A stretch of DNA of 54,113 bases from NCBI GenBank assembly GCA_002104905.1, contig MCFE01000604.1:1-54113 (forward strand), in the 5' to 3' direction. Within the stretch, counting starts at the first letter, position 1; every line of letters starts with the position of its first letter. Of this stretch, positions 1 to 11,241 are shown one piece after another. Origin of the DNA: Basidiobolus meristosporus CBS 931.73 (taxonomy: Eukaryota; Basidiobolomycota; Basidiobolomycetes; Basidiobolales; Basidiobolaceae). The position numbers and the translations under genes are program-made. The notes below the pieces were generated by a model. That model did no database searches, was not told the origin of the DNA, and saw nothing but the letters and a program-made list of their open reading frames with translations.

Positions 1-1210
1 CTATTTTTAAGGTATACAGCAATGGCAACTGATTCCACCCAAAATTATAGGATAACTTTTGATCATGGATCATAAATCTTGCCATATCAATTATTGATCT
101 GTTAGCACGTTCTGTTACTCCATTTTGCTGTGGGGAGTATGGTACAGTGGTCTCTTGCTTTATTCCACGATTTTTTGCAGAAGTGAATGAAGAGTTTTGA
201 GGTATATTCTCCACCATTGTCAGAGCATATTTCTTGATTTTTTCACCAGTTTCTCTCTCCACCATGGCTTTAAACTCCCTGAACTTAGACAGAGCTTCTT
301 CCTTTCTCTCCATGAAGTAGACCCATGTGTATCTTGTATAATCATCAATAAAAGTGATTAAATTCTTCATCCTGCCTAAGGATAAATTTTGCATAGGTCC
401 ACACAGATCTGAGTGAGTTAGATCTAATTTTTTATTGGTTTTGACTCACCCAGAGCTCTTGAACAGTTGTCTGGCTTGTTTCCCATATATACAGGCTTCA
501 CAGTGCTCCAAATTAGCCGGGATCAATTTTCACTCCAGAAATTAGCTGATCTTAAATCATTTTACGCAAATAAGCAAAATTGATGTGTCCAAATCTCCTG
601 TGCCGAAGCATTGGTGTTTCTTCATTTAAGTTAGTTATACTGGCTTCCAGATATGATGCAACTTAAGTCAAATTGTATAGAATCTGATCTCTGATGCCTG
701 AAGCAATATGAGCACCATTTGATCAGTGATCCTGCATCCAGAGTTGTCAAAACTGGAACTGAGTCCTTCTGCTGTGGCCTTGCTTACAGAGAGTAGGTTC
801 TTGGCTATTTCTGGTACATAGCATACTTCTTTGAAGGTCAGTGTATGGCTTCCTGCACTGCTTCTAAGGTTTACCTGGATAGTTCCTTCTCCCACTGCAT
901 CAAGTGTTCTATTGTCACCCATGAAAACCTTCTCAATTGGAATTTCTTGATATTGGGTAAAAAGTTCTTTTTGGTGTGCAAAGTGTTGAGATGCTCCAGA
1001 GTCAATATACCACATCTGAGAATCCTTGTTTGTGGTCATATTTAGTGCAGATATGAATAGTCTATCTTCAGTTGTTGCAGCATTTCCATATTCAGGCTTC
1101 TTTTGCTGATTATATTTCTTTTTGAGACACAAGTCTGATATGTGTCCTTTCCTTTTGCAGTAGTTACAAAACAGGTTGCTGTTACCTTTGTAGGGTCTTG
1201 GGTACCTCCT
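1..1210 (-). pseudogene. Copia A1 pol fragment (zinc knuckle, protease, integrase), broken
   Basis: Continues the gag frame after the stop. It has a CX2CX4HX4C knuckle near 1165, a protease active site DSGAS near 1005, then the GAG-pre-integrase HHCC zinc region (about 480-640) and the integrase core (about 100-440). Stop codons and frameshifts follow 668. The catalytic-core sequence is recognisable up to the left edge. Confidence 0.85.
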
Positions 1211-1870
1211 TTATTGGTTATCATTGCTTATTAAAGCATTCTCTTCTTCCTTCTTATTAGCGCTTGATTTTCTTAATTCTTCATCCAGGAGCCTTTCATA
1301 TACAAAAATTAAAGTCAAATCTTCAGCTCTGGACTCTAGGGCTAATACAAGGCCCTGAAACATGTCTGTCAGGCTATTCAGGATGGTAACTATCACATCC
1401 TCATCAGTAGTTGGTACACCCACAGATTCCATCTCTTCTACCAGCAGGGTAATTCTGTTAATTAGATTTTTCATTTCTTCTCCTGGCAGCATCATTGTAG
1501 TAAAGAATTTTTGTCTCAGATACATTTTCTTAGCAGCTGAACATGACTGGTAGGTGTCTTCTAATGCCTTCCAGGCATTCTTTGCCATTTTTGCTCTTGA
1601 CCATTGAATTAGCAATTTGTCTTTAACATTACGGCAAATGCAGTTAAAGGCACTTTGTTCTTTCTTCTGGTACTTTAAGGCTTCCTCTCCCACGTCTTTA
1701 GGAGGACATTCTTCTCCCATGATTATATCCCAAAGGCCTCTTTCTTGTAGCAGCATCTTCATCTTCACCTTCCACACTTGGTAGTTAGATCCATCCAACT
1801 TTTCAGCAGAGGGAAAAATTCCAATAATAGCAGTAGTAGACATTGCAGAGAGTGACAGCTTGGGGCTCAT
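1211..1870 (-). pseudogene. Copia A1 gag region, broken
   Basis: The frame starts at the ATG inside the primer site (1870-1868) and encodes a copia Gag of the UBN2/DUF4219 type, with the LDGSNYQVWKVKMKMLL segment near residue 25. It stops at 1211 just before the zinc knuckle, where the intact family has CAA and this copy has TAA. The frame is also open upstream into the LTR, but that part lies before the TATA box and is unlikely to be in the transcript. Confidence 0.85.
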
Positions 1871-1874
1871 AACC

Positions 1875-2223
1875 TGTTGTAGGAGTCTTGGAGATATTGG
1901 AAGTAATTGGGAGGACAAGTAGATTACATGGTTTTTGCTTAATGATTTATTGAATGTAAAAGTAGTATTTATACTTTTCCTTGGTCTTAGCATTACAAAC
2001 ACATAGAATAGGTTAAGGAAGGTCCCAAGAACATGTGTGCAAAGTTTGGGGTAGTTTGGACAACTTTGAGAATTTTCATGTTCTGGGTACCTGGTATTTT
2101 GGTGGAAATATTCTAAGTAAATCCCAACAAGGAATTTGGTCAGTATTCACTAGGATTTGAAGGTGATGATGTATGTGACTAAGTTACGTGAATATTTAAG
2201 TGGAAATACTAATTTTTACAACA
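1875..2223 (-). repeat. 5' LTR of copia A1
   Basis: A 349-bp repeat bounded by TGTTG and CAACA, matching the paired LTRs of copia A6 throughout. On the minus strand it carries the family TATAAATA box, and it abuts GGTTATGAGCCC, the primer site. Confidence 0.9.
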
Positions 2224-4530
2224 GAATATACCTCAAAACTCTTCATCCACTTCTGCAAAATTCATAGGATAAAGCAAGAAACTACTGTACCATAATCCCC
2301 ACAGCAAAATGGAGTAGCAGAATGTGCTAACAGATCAAAAATTGATATGGCAAGATATATGATCCATGATCAAAAATTATCCTATGATTTTTGGGTGGAA
2401 TCAGTTGCCACAGCTGTATACCTTAAGAATAGGAGTTACAATAGAATACTTTGTAATTCTACTCCATTTGAAGCATGGTATGGATACAGACCAAGTGCAG
2501 AACATCTAAGAATAGTTGGGTGTACAGCATATGCCAAAAAAACCGGCTGGAAATCAGTCAAAATTTGAGCCAAAAAGTGTCAAATGCATATTTTTGGGCT
2601 ATTGCAATGAGAGTAAGGCATACAGACTCTACAATACCAAAGCAAAGAAGCTGATCAAGTCCAGGGATGTGTTGTCTGATGAAAATTTAAAATTTTCCCC
2701 AAAAATGACATCGGATTATGACAAAAATCTGATCCCAAGTCCACCAATTGTCAGGATTGAATCAGAGCAAAACAATGAGAATTTTTTCACTCCAGAGGAC
2801 TCTACAACTGCAGTTCAGCCAGAATCAGTGCCCAGGAATATCTCAGAAGTGATCATTCCAGTATCAAATGCCTGGAGATCCAATTGGACAAGAAATAGCC
2901 CAAATTACTATATCAATGAGGGTACAAACTTAGCCTATGCCTATTCAGTCCATATTGATGAACCCCAGACTGTAAAAGAGGCCCTAAAGAGCCCTCAGAC
3001 AAAGTTTTGGAGATCTGCAATGACTGAGGAATATCAGGCCCTGATGGAATATCCAACTTGGGACTTAATCAAATTACCAATTAACCAAAAATCAATTGGA
3101 TGCAGATGGGTCTTCAAGACAAAATACAAGGCTGATGGTACAGTTGAAAGATACAAAGCAAGACTTGTAGCCAAAGGATACTCTCAAACACAAGGACTTG
3201 ACTATACTGAGACCTTTGCACTGGTAGCCAAGTTTAATTCCATCAGATTAATATTGGCTATTGCAGCCAAATATAAGTTTGTTATTCATCAAATGGATGT
3301 AAAAACTGCATTTTTGAATGGAGAACTTGATGAGTATGTGTATATGGACCAGCCTGATGGGTTTGTTGTCCAAGATAACCTCCATTTGGTCTGCAAGCTT
3401 AAAAAGTCACTACATGGTCTCAAACAATGACCAAGAGCCTAGAGTTGCAAGATAGATTCTTATTTGGAATCTTTGAGTTTCAAAAGGAGTAATGCTGGCT
3501 ATAGTATGTATTATAAGCCAGATAGAGCAAATCCAGTTCTACTAGCTCTATATGTGGATGATCTTATTATAGCCACCAATAACCTAGAAACATTGGAAGA
3601 GACTAAATCCAGCCTATCAAAGGAGTTCAAGATGTTTGATCTAGGAGAACATAGTTACTACTTAGGGATTAAGCTCTCCATAGACAGAAGTACCCAGACT
3701 ATCACCCTAAGCCAATCCAAGTATATTCAAGATATACTAAAGAAGTACCAAATGGAAGACTGTAAATTGGCAGCTACCCCAATGGACACAAACCTTAACT
3801 TGATCAAAACTCAACCAAATCAAGAGAGCTTGGTACCATCTGAAAGCCCTGACTTTCCTTATCAATCTATGGTCAGCAGTCTGATGTATATCATGCTTGG
3901 AACACGTCCAGGTATCTCATATTCAGTGGGAGTTGTCAGCCAACATTATCAGAACTATAGATCTGATCATATTGCAGCAGTTAAGCGGATTTTTAGATAC
4001 CTAAAAGGAACTGCTAATATCTGCGTAAGATACACTCATAAGAACTCAGAACAGGATCTTGTGGGATACTCTGATGCTGATTGGGGACAAAATCTAGAAG
4101 ACAGAAGATCCACCACAGGATGCACCTTTCTTTACTGTAAAGGAGCATTTCATGGAATTCAAGAAAGCAACCAACCGTAGCACTCTCTACCACAGAGGCA
4201 GAAAATATGGCATCCTGTGAAGCTACAAAAGAAGCAATGTGGTTAAGAAAACTTTTTACAGATTTAGGCCTATGTCAAAAAACACCTATTGCTTTATTTC
4301 AAGATAATCAAAGATGTATACAATTAGGTAGAAATCCAACTTTTCATGCTGGAACCAAGCACATAGATATTAGACATCATTTCATACGTGAAGCTATAGA
4401 GAATAACTTAGCTAGCTTATTTTACTGTCCTACAGATGAAATGATTGCAGACATATTTACCAAACCATTAGCCAGAGACAAGTTTGAATGTCTTAGGTCA
4501 AAATTAGGACTAGTTAGTATGAACATTTAG
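2224..4530 (+). pseudogene. Copia A2 pol: integrase C-terminus, reverse transcriptase, RNase H; broken
   Basis: Encodes the end of the integrase (QQNGVAE region near 2305), the linker, reverse transcriptase with KARLVAKGYSQ (3155-3190) and YVDDLIIA (3550-3575), and copia RNase H with SDADW (4070-4085) and the final TEAE/HIDIRHHF region ending at 4530. Breaks are an extra A in a run near 2537, a TGA at 3428 where relatives read TCA, and a further frame break near 4178. No functional product is expected. Confidence 0.88.
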
Positions 4531-4541
4531 CTGAGTGGGAA

Positions 4542-4891
4542 TGTTGTAAAAATTTGTATTTCCACCTAAATATTCACCTAACTTAGTCACTTACATCATC
4601 ACCTTCAAGTTCTGGAGAATACTGACCAAAATTCCTTGTTGGGATTTACTTAGAATATTTTTGCCAAAATACCAGGTACCCAGAACATGAAAATTCTCAA
4701 AGTTGTCCAAACAGCCCCAATCTTTGCACACATGTTCTTGGGATCTTCCTTAACCTATTTCATGTGTTTGTTATGCCAAGACCAGGGAAAAGTATAAATA
4801 CTACTTTCACATTCAATAAATCATTAAGTGAAAGCCACATAATCACTTGTTCTCCCAAATCACTTCCAATATTTCCAAGACTCTTACAACA
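4542..4891 (+). repeat. 3' LTR of copia A2
   Basis: A 350-bp TGTTG...CAACA repeat of family A, directly preceded by the polypurine stretch CTGAGTGGGAA. Confidence 0.9.
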
Positions 4892-5166
4892 GTTCTGACT
4901 TTGAAGGCTTTAGTACATTGTCATCTCAAAGGATGCTGAATCCAGCACATACTTTTGTTAAGACGCCAACTAAGTTGGGGATTGTAGCTTAATAGTTTTC
5001 CCTTGACAAGCTTGTGGCTTTATTCCCCTTCACATTAGATTAGAGACAGAACCCAAGCATTCCTAGCAAGCTTTTGCCAGAGGTTATTGCACCCAGTGAA
5101 CACCCCACACTCAAAACACTTGCAAAGTGTGGACATATCTCTCTCTTGGACTTATACACCACCACA
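4892..5166 (+). repeat. Truncated 5' LTR of the gypsy element
   Basis: Matches 10966-11241 of the 3' LTR and ends in the same CACCACCACA. Its upstream 790 or so bases are separated from it by the copia A2 insertion. Confidence 0.9.
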
Positions 5167-5170
5167 TATT

Positions 5171-5187
5171 TGGCACCTAATGTGGGG
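5171..5187 (+). other. Gypsy primer-binding site candidate
   Basis: TGGCACCTAATGTGGGG starts four bases after the 5' LTR. The leading TGG would pair with the CCA end of a tRNA, the usual Ty3/gypsy arrangement. I did not identify the tRNA. Confidence 0.55.
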
Positions 5188-5306
5188 GGTTCATACAAGC
5201 TCCCTAAGACCCAACAAGACTTACCTGAAGATTTGAGCTGTTATCCACTTATTGAAACAAGACTACCAATATTATCAAGATTACAACACCAACCTACCTG
5301 CCCAAA

Positions 5307-6347
5307 ATGAATTCTATGCCATTACCACTCTCACATGGAGCCCCACAGTTTGATGGAAAGAACGTGGAAAGCTTTATATTCAAGTGGGAGAAGCTCTGCA
5401 AGATGTGCAGCCTATCTGAACAAGAAATGGCTGAAGACTTCCCCTACTACTGCAGCAATGATATTACCACTAAGCTTCTCAGACAAGGAGACATTCTTAC
5501 TGACTGGGCCTTAATGAAGACATACCTACAGACCAAGTATGGTAGACCCCAGATATACTATGGAATTGAAGACCTTGGACACTTTGGTAGGACTGGACTT
5601 TCCAAGCTACCACTTGAAGAGTTCATTCAACAGTATGAAGATATGGCCAAGCCACTCCTAGAGTCCCAGACTATAACTGAGTTTACCATGACACTTTACC
5701 TTGCACAAGGGCTTCCTCAGGACTTGGCAAGGAAAGTTGAATTACATGCAGACAAGGATGACAAGTCTGGCATCCCTTGCCTTGCAGATATGAAACGTGT
5801 TCTCCTAGAGGTAAAGCAAACTTCCACCTTTATCAGACTCCTGACATCTAATCTGCCAGACCAGTCAACCAAGGAGTCAAGGAGTGCTGTTGCTGACAAT
5901 CAGACCTACACTACCAACAGAATTGACCAACTTGCTGAACAGCTACAAAAGCTAGCCCTCAAGATTAATGGCTCAGCTGAGGTTGCTACTGAGGGTCAAA
6001 GACCTTTGCCCAGACACTGCATCTGGTGTGACTCTACTCAACATGCCAGACAAGAATGCTCAGAGCTTAGTCAGCTACTCAGAGAAGGAGCAGTACAGTT
6101 TGATGCTGATGGAATGCTTGCTGACAAGGAAGGAAGAAGGATTCCCACTAATTTCCAAAGAGGAGGGATGAGAGCCCTTTTTCAGAAGTCTGACTCAGCA
6201 ACCAGAAAGATTACTGCTGATGCCCCTACTGGGACTCATACAGTGAATCCAAACAACCCTGACAGCAAACAATACAAAGTTGATGCCTTTGTTACCAAAA
6301 GACACCTCCCTGAAGAACCTGCCAAACCCATCCTTAGAAGACCATGA
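5307..6347 (+). CDS. Gypsy Gag protein
   Basis: A 346-residue open frame with the helical retrotransposon Gag region over about residues 10-180, a coiled or charged linker, and a zinc knuckle CIWCDSTQHARQEC (CX2CX4HX4C) at about residues 238-251. This is the capsid/nucleocapsid protein that packages element RNA. The ATG at 5307 lies 120 bases downstream of the primer site. It is the longest undamaged frame of the element. The protease frame follows after a break of about 70 bases, so Gag and Pol are not in one frame in this copy. Confidence 0.85.
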   Translation: MNSMPLPLSHGAPQFDGKNVESFIFKWEKLCKMCSLSEQEMAEDFPYYCSNDITTKLLRQGDILTDWALMKTYLQTKYGRPQIYYGIEDLGHFGRTGLSKLPLEEFIQQYEDMAKPLLESQTITEFTMTLYLAQGLPQDLARKVELHADKDDKSGIPCLADMKRVLLEVKQTSTFIRLLTSNLPDQSTKESRSAVADNQTYTTNRIDQLAEQLQKLALKINGSAEVATEGQRPLPRHCIWCDSTQHARQECSELSQLLREGAVQFDADGMLADKEGRRIPTNFQRGGMRALFQKSDSATRKITADAPTGTHTVNPNNPDSKQYKVDAFVTKRHLPEEPAKPILRRP

Positions 6348-6418
6348 TTTGAAGAACCTGAAGCTGTTATTGACAAGAGGCCTAGTATGCTGCCCACCCA
6401 AGATCCATTGCCTCACCT

Positions 6419-7042
6419 TTGATGACCTCAAAGATAGCAAGCTACTCAAGCCCTCAACTGATTACTGAGAAGCTGCTGAAGCAGAACCTCACTTTGTTGG
6501 TTGGAGAAATCATTAGTGTATCCCCATCTGTTAGGAAGACCTTTGATGAGCAGCTTAGAACAAGACAACAAGCTGTTGAACATATGGATACCCATATAAT
6601 TCAGACAAACCATGAAGACCACCAAAAGGATGACAACACTACTGAATATAAGACCTTTTACTCTATTGGAACTGCTGTGGTAAAAGGGTATATATATGAT
6701 GACCCTGTTGACTGCCATATTGACAGTGGCTCAGAGATTTGTGTTATGCTGCTAGATTTCTGGAAGACACTTAGAAGCAAGGAGCTACTGCCTGTTGATA
6801 CAGATATTGGATGGAACATGACTGATGCAAACTCAGGATCTACTCCACTCTATGGTGTAGTACACAAGTTTCCTATTGAGGTACAAGGAATCAAGGTCTG
6901 GCTTCCCCTCTTCATCTGCCAGAAGGCAAACTTTGACCTTCTGCTAGGTAGACCATGGGAAACCAGTACCAAGGCTACAACTACCAACTATTTCAATGGG
7001 TCAGTATGGTACACCATACAAGGATCCAACCCAGAACTATAG
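6419..7042 (+). pseudogene. Gypsy aspartic protease region
   Basis: Carries the retroviral-type active site DSGSE near residue 101 and a distal LLLGRPW segment, the usual second protease landmark, near the C-terminus. The frame differs from gag and ends in a TAG at 7040-7042. The next 350 bases (7043-7392) keep the protease-RT linker but contain several stops. Confidence 0.8.
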
Positions 7043-7392
7043 TCAACCTTCTGTGGTGTAACACCCAACAATAAGAGGATGCATACTGCTTGCCAGACAA
7101 CACATCCTGTTATAGAAGAAGATGAGGAGCCTGACAATATACACCCCAACATTTGGAGCTGCTCATTAGGTATACAGGAGCAGACAACTATGGTTTAAAC
7201 AAAATACAAGACAATAGAACAGAAGATTAGACCATCACTTGCCCCTTTATTGATGGATCTTGACCTGCTGATTACATTAGACCACCAGAAGAAACACCAG
7301 AAGATATACAACTTACACCTGAGAGACTTAAGTAACTTATCATTGGTGATGGAAACCTAACACCAGAGGAGATACTATTACTTAAAGAGACC

Positions 7393-8253
7393 TTGAAAAG
7401 GCATGATAAGGGCTTCTCATATAATGTCAAGGAGATGGGACTCTTAAAGACATTGGCTGAAAAACCTATTAAGATTCATACAGTGCCCCACACACCCTGG
7501 TCATTTAAGCCTTACCCACTGCCCAGAGGACTCCAAGCTGATGTGCATGACCTACTTAAGAAGAAGATAGAAGCTGGTATCCTAGAACCTTGCCATGGAC
7601 CTTATGCTAACAGATGGTTTGTGACCAAAAAGAAGAATGGAAAGCTCCAATTCATTCAAGACATGCAACCTGCAAATGCTATCACTATCAGAGATGCTGC
7701 TATACCTCCATCTATTGATGACTTTGCAGAAAGCTTTAGTGGCCACTCCATCTACTCAACATACAATCTCTACTCAGGATATGACCAGATCCCCCTTGAT
7801 GAGACATCAAGAGATATGTTTGCACTCCAGACACCATTTGGATGGTTAAGGATGATAAGACTCAGCCAAGGGGCTACCAACTCCGTGGTTCAGTTCCAGA
7901 GATGCATGGTGAATGTGCTGTATCAGCTAATACCTGAGAAACTTGCTGTTGTTGTTGATGACATAGGCATCAAAGGACCAAAAATCCGGGACACTACTGA
8001 AGTTATGTCTGGAGTAAAAAAGTTTGTCTATGATCATATTTCAGACAATGATGCCATATTAGGAGCCATTGAAGAAGCTGGACTCACCATCAGTGGTGAG
8101 AAAAGCAGCTTTGGTGTATCAGAGATATCCATTGCTGGACAAAAATGCAACACCTTTGGTTGTTCACCTGAAGACTCCAAGACACAAAAGATATGCAACT
8201 GGCCTACCCCCACAAATCTCACACAAGCTTGTGGCAGCTTGTGGGTTCTTTAG
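7393..8253 (+). pseudogene. Gypsy reverse transcriptase domain
   Basis: Encodes the RT fingers and palm: the PYANRWFVTKKKNGKLQF region, the SGYDQIPLDE segment and the catalytic VVVDDIGIKGP motif, with V in place of the usual aromatic residue before VDD. The frame breaks near 8226-8253, and the coding sense continues in another frame. Confidence 0.85.
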
Positions 8254-8854
8254 GATCTGGATCCCAAGATTTTCTGAGATAGCAGAACCAACTTACCAAC
8301 TACAGAGAAAGAATACCCCATTTATCTGGGGAGAAGAGCAAGAAGAAGCCATGCAATTACCAAAAGAGGCCTTAGTATCTCCACCAGGTCTAAGACCTCT
8401 TGACTATCAGAACACTGAATGCCTACCTATTTTGACAGTGGATGCAAGCCCTATAGTAGCTGGAGCACTACTTGGCCAAGATGATGAAGATGGCAACTGC
8501 TATGCCTGCAGATATGAGAGCTGCCTATTCTCTCCTAGAGAACAAAGATACTCACAAATTAAGAGAGACCTACTAGGAGTTGTGAGGATGCTGAGGAAAC
8601 TGAAGTCACAACTCTACATGACACATTTCATCCTGGAAACAGATGCCAAGCCACTTATAGGAATGGTCAACAAGCCTGACCTACCTGATGATGCCACAAA
8701 CCAATGGATGGCATGGCTGAAAATGCTTGACTTTGAGGTCAGACATATCCCTGGCAAGACAAATGTTGTAGCTGATGCACTCTCCAGGAAGGGACCACAA
8801 TTATTTGAAGACTTGGACGCTCACTTTGATGATATTATTGATGCAGAGATCTGA
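8226..8854 (+). pseudogene. Gypsy RT thumb / RNase H domain
   Basis: Continues RT after a frameshift. It shows the RNase H start TVDASPIVAGALL (near 8440), ETDAKPL (near 8637) and the ending HIPGKTNVVADALSR (8740-8785), the canonical Ty3/gypsy RNase H signature. The frame ends with TGA at 8852. Confidence 0.85.
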
Positions 8855-10097
8855 CAGATTGCCATCTAAGACCAAGAGAGAACTACCTGGAGTCTGATCA
8901 AGGATTATCTAAGGACACTTAAGAAACCTAGCTGGATGGAAACTCAGGAAGAAGGCACACCACTACTATCTCAAAGATGATCTTCTCTTTAAGCAAGTGA
9001 AGCCTGGACTTATGCCAAGAAGAGTAGTCACTACCCCACAAGAGCAACTGAACATCATGACAAGTATCCACCAAGGAGAACCAGGAGGACATAGAGGACA
9101 AGAAGCTACCTACAATGCCACAGCTCAGAGGTACTACTGGGATAACATGTATCCCAATATCCAACACTTTGTTGAGTTATGTGTAGCCTGCCAGAAGAGA
9201 TCCTCCAAGCGTTATGAAGAACCACTGCATCCTACCTACACAATCTGTCTATGGCAAAAGGTTGGTATTAACCTTGTCCACATGCCAACAGCTGGATCAA
9301 AAAAGTACCTGATTGTTGCAAGAGATGACCTTAGTGGATGGGCAGTGGCTTGAGCCTTGCCCAACAACAAGAGTCATACCATATGGAGATTTATACTTGA
9401 AGACATCATATGCATATTTGGCTGCATCCAACAGTTTGTTGCTGACAGAGGGGAGATGACATCCCAAATGATCCAGGAGTTGTGCTCAAAGTACAAGATA
9501 CACATTGCTTTTACAACAGCTTACCACCCTCAAGCCAATGGAATGACAGAGAGAGGACATGGACCATTGGTGAACTCTCTTGTCAAGACCTGTAAGAATA
9601 ACACAACACTGTGGCCACAGCAATTATATCTTGCACTCTGGGCAGATAGAATTACTACCAAGAGAACAACTGGATTATTGCCATTCAAACTACTCTATGG
9701 ACATGACTGCATACTACCAGTTGAGTTAAACACAGTCACTTGGTACTCATTGAATTGGAGATCCAATATGCAGACTGAAGACCTCCTTGCAACTTGCATA
9801 CAGCAACTTGATCACCATAACTTGAATATCAGCAGAGCTGCTGAACAACTTAAGGATACACAACTGAAGAACAAGGTGCCCATTGACAAATCACACCCAA
9901 CAAGACCAAAACCACTATCACTAGGAGACCCAGTATTACTCTATGATTCCACCTTGGACAAACAATGGAGTTGGAAGTTGGACAACAAATGGACTGGCCC
10001 CTACCTCATTTCCAAAGTGATTGGAAATGGAAGTTATTACATATCTGAGCTTGACAACACCCAGTTGAGAGCACCAGTTGCTGGAAACCAACTTTAG
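8855..10097 (+). pseudogene. Gypsy integrase
   Basis: Contains the N-terminal HHCC zinc region (two His near 9070, CVAC near 9185), then the DDE core. The first Asp is in ARDDLSGW (9320-9345), the second in VADRGE (9442-9460), and the Glu in NGMTERGH (9537-9560). A C-terminal segment ending in GNQL follows. A TGA at 9352-9354 interrupts the core between the first two acidic residues. Other sequence from 8855 to 8996 is degraded. Confidence 0.85.
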
Positions 10098-10158
10098 TTA
10101 TTCAAGCATAGGAATTTTGCACATCAAGATTAGTTTGCTCTGACCCAAGCTCAAAGCT

Positions 10159-10172
10159 GAGAGAGGGGTGGA
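10159..10172 (+). other. Gypsy polypurine tract
   Basis: GAGAGAGGGGTGGA immediately precedes the TG start of the 3' LTR, the position of the plus-strand primer. Confidence 0.75.
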
Positions 10173-11241
10173 TGTAGTGGGGTGACAGTGACACCCACTA
10201 ACAGATGTGCTAATTCCCTTATTTTCTACTTCCCTATATCTCTACTACACTTACCCATATGTCTCACCTGATCAGTACTATCCCATAAGCCGGTTGACTA
10301 CCACACCTGCTTACCTTATTGCATAAGTTACCCCTCACTTTATGTAAGATCACTAGCTATAAGTGCCTCTATATTAGGCAAGTACCCACACCAGTACCTG
10401 TAACATATGATCAACCCATGTCACCATCCCTACCATTTCCATACCGTATATGGTATCTCTATGTTACACAGGTTTCAGAATACTGATTCCTGGTTGGTTG
10501 GATGTGCTGTGCCTCTTAGAACCTTCTGGTACCTACTTAGAACATTCTTAGGTCATTCTGTTGTCATTAAGATTTCTACTGATATCCAGAACCTTCTGGA
10601 ACACCATGATTAGTAATCACTTAGCCAGTAAAAAAAGTATATGAGGGAGGCTATCCCTCAACAATAAATCATCATCCCTGTTATTAATATACTAACTTGT
10701 TGATTTGTGTGATCACTGCTACCTGCTGCTACCTGCTGCTACCTGAACTTCCAACCCCAGACCACAGGGCTCTCCCAGGAAGCCGTGCTGACAGCCAACT
10801 GACCTTGGAGGCACTACTTGTGAGGAATACTCAGAGTATGTATCTTTTATTATATTTGATTCTTTCCCAAGTTTGTTCTTGTACAGGCAAAGATACTTTT
10901 CTGTCTTTGTAGCTATTGACCACAGCTGCATTCTTATCAAGTCCCTGCTGGCGGAGTTTACAGTTGTTTTGACTTTGGAAGCTTTAGTACATTGCCATCT
11001 CAAAGGATGCTGAACCCAGCACAAACTTTTGTTAAGACGCCAATTAAGTTGGGGATTGTAGTTCAATAGTTTTCCCTTGGCAAGCTTGTGGCTTTATTCC
11101 CCTTCACATTAGATTAGAGACAGAACCCAGGTATTCCTAGCAAGCTTTTGCCAGAGGTTATTGCACCCAGTGAACACCCCACACACAAAACACTTGAGAA
11201 GTGTTGGACGTATCTCTCCCTTGGACTTATACACCACCACA
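10173..11241 (+). repeat. 3' LTR of the gypsy element
   Basis: A 1,069-bp LTR starting TGTAGTGGGG and ending CACCACCACA. It has a TATA-like GTATAT at about 10638, a run of HSE-like sites just upstream, and an AATAAA at about 10664. Its 3' 276 bases pair with the truncated 5' LTR. Confidence 0.88.
10519..10601 (+). promoter_or_regulatory. Heat-shock-element-like sites in gypsy LTR promoter
   Basis: A perfect three-unit site GAAccTTCtgGAA lies at 10589-10601, a near-perfect one GAAccTTCtgGTA at 10519-10531, and a two-unit GAAcaTTC at 10540-10547. All are upstream of the TATA-like GTATAT at about 10638. GAA/TTC units at 5-bp spacing are the binding pattern of heat shock factor. Function is inferred, not shown. 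Confidence 0.5.

Larger units (their letters stand above)
1..2223 (-). mobile_element. Copia family A element, copy A1 (5' part; continues beyond left edge)
   Basis: Minus-strand Ty1/copia retrotransposon. Its 5' LTR is at 1875-2223, the primer site and gag lie to its left, and pol runs off the window at position 1 inside the integrase C-terminal region. The right flank from 2224 is the integrase region of another, plus-strand A copy, so A1 appears to have inserted into A2. The left junction is outside the window, so the target duplication cannot be checked. Both gag and pol are broken. Confidence 0.9.
2224..4891 (+). mobile_element. Copia family A element, copy A2 (3' part)
   Basis: Plus-strand copia beginning abruptly in the integrase (2224) where A1 interrupts it, and ending with a 3' LTR at 4542-4891. 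The right flank is the truncated 5' LTR of the gypsy element, so A2 inserted into that LTR. The matching uninterrupted site is in the gypsy 3' LTR at about 10,965. Confidence 0.88.
4892..11241 (+). mobile_element. Ty3/gypsy-type LTR retrotransposon with 1,069-bp LTRs
   Basis: Plus-strand element with gag, protease, reverse transcriptase, RNase H and integrase in the Ty3/gypsy order. The 3' LTR (10173-11241) is complete. Only the last 275 bp of the 5' LTR remain in the window, because copia A2 is inserted in it. The aligned LTR parts differ at roughly 18 of 275 sites, mostly transitions, which suggests an old insertion. The right flank (11242 on) is copia A3, the host of this insertion. Pol is interrupted by stops and frameshifts. 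Confidence 0.92.

Noticed and set aside
1042-1224. 60-codon frame over the copia zinc knuckle (also at 11281, 44854)
   Set aside because: A shifted-frame shadow of gag that recurs in every copy because the sequence is conserved.
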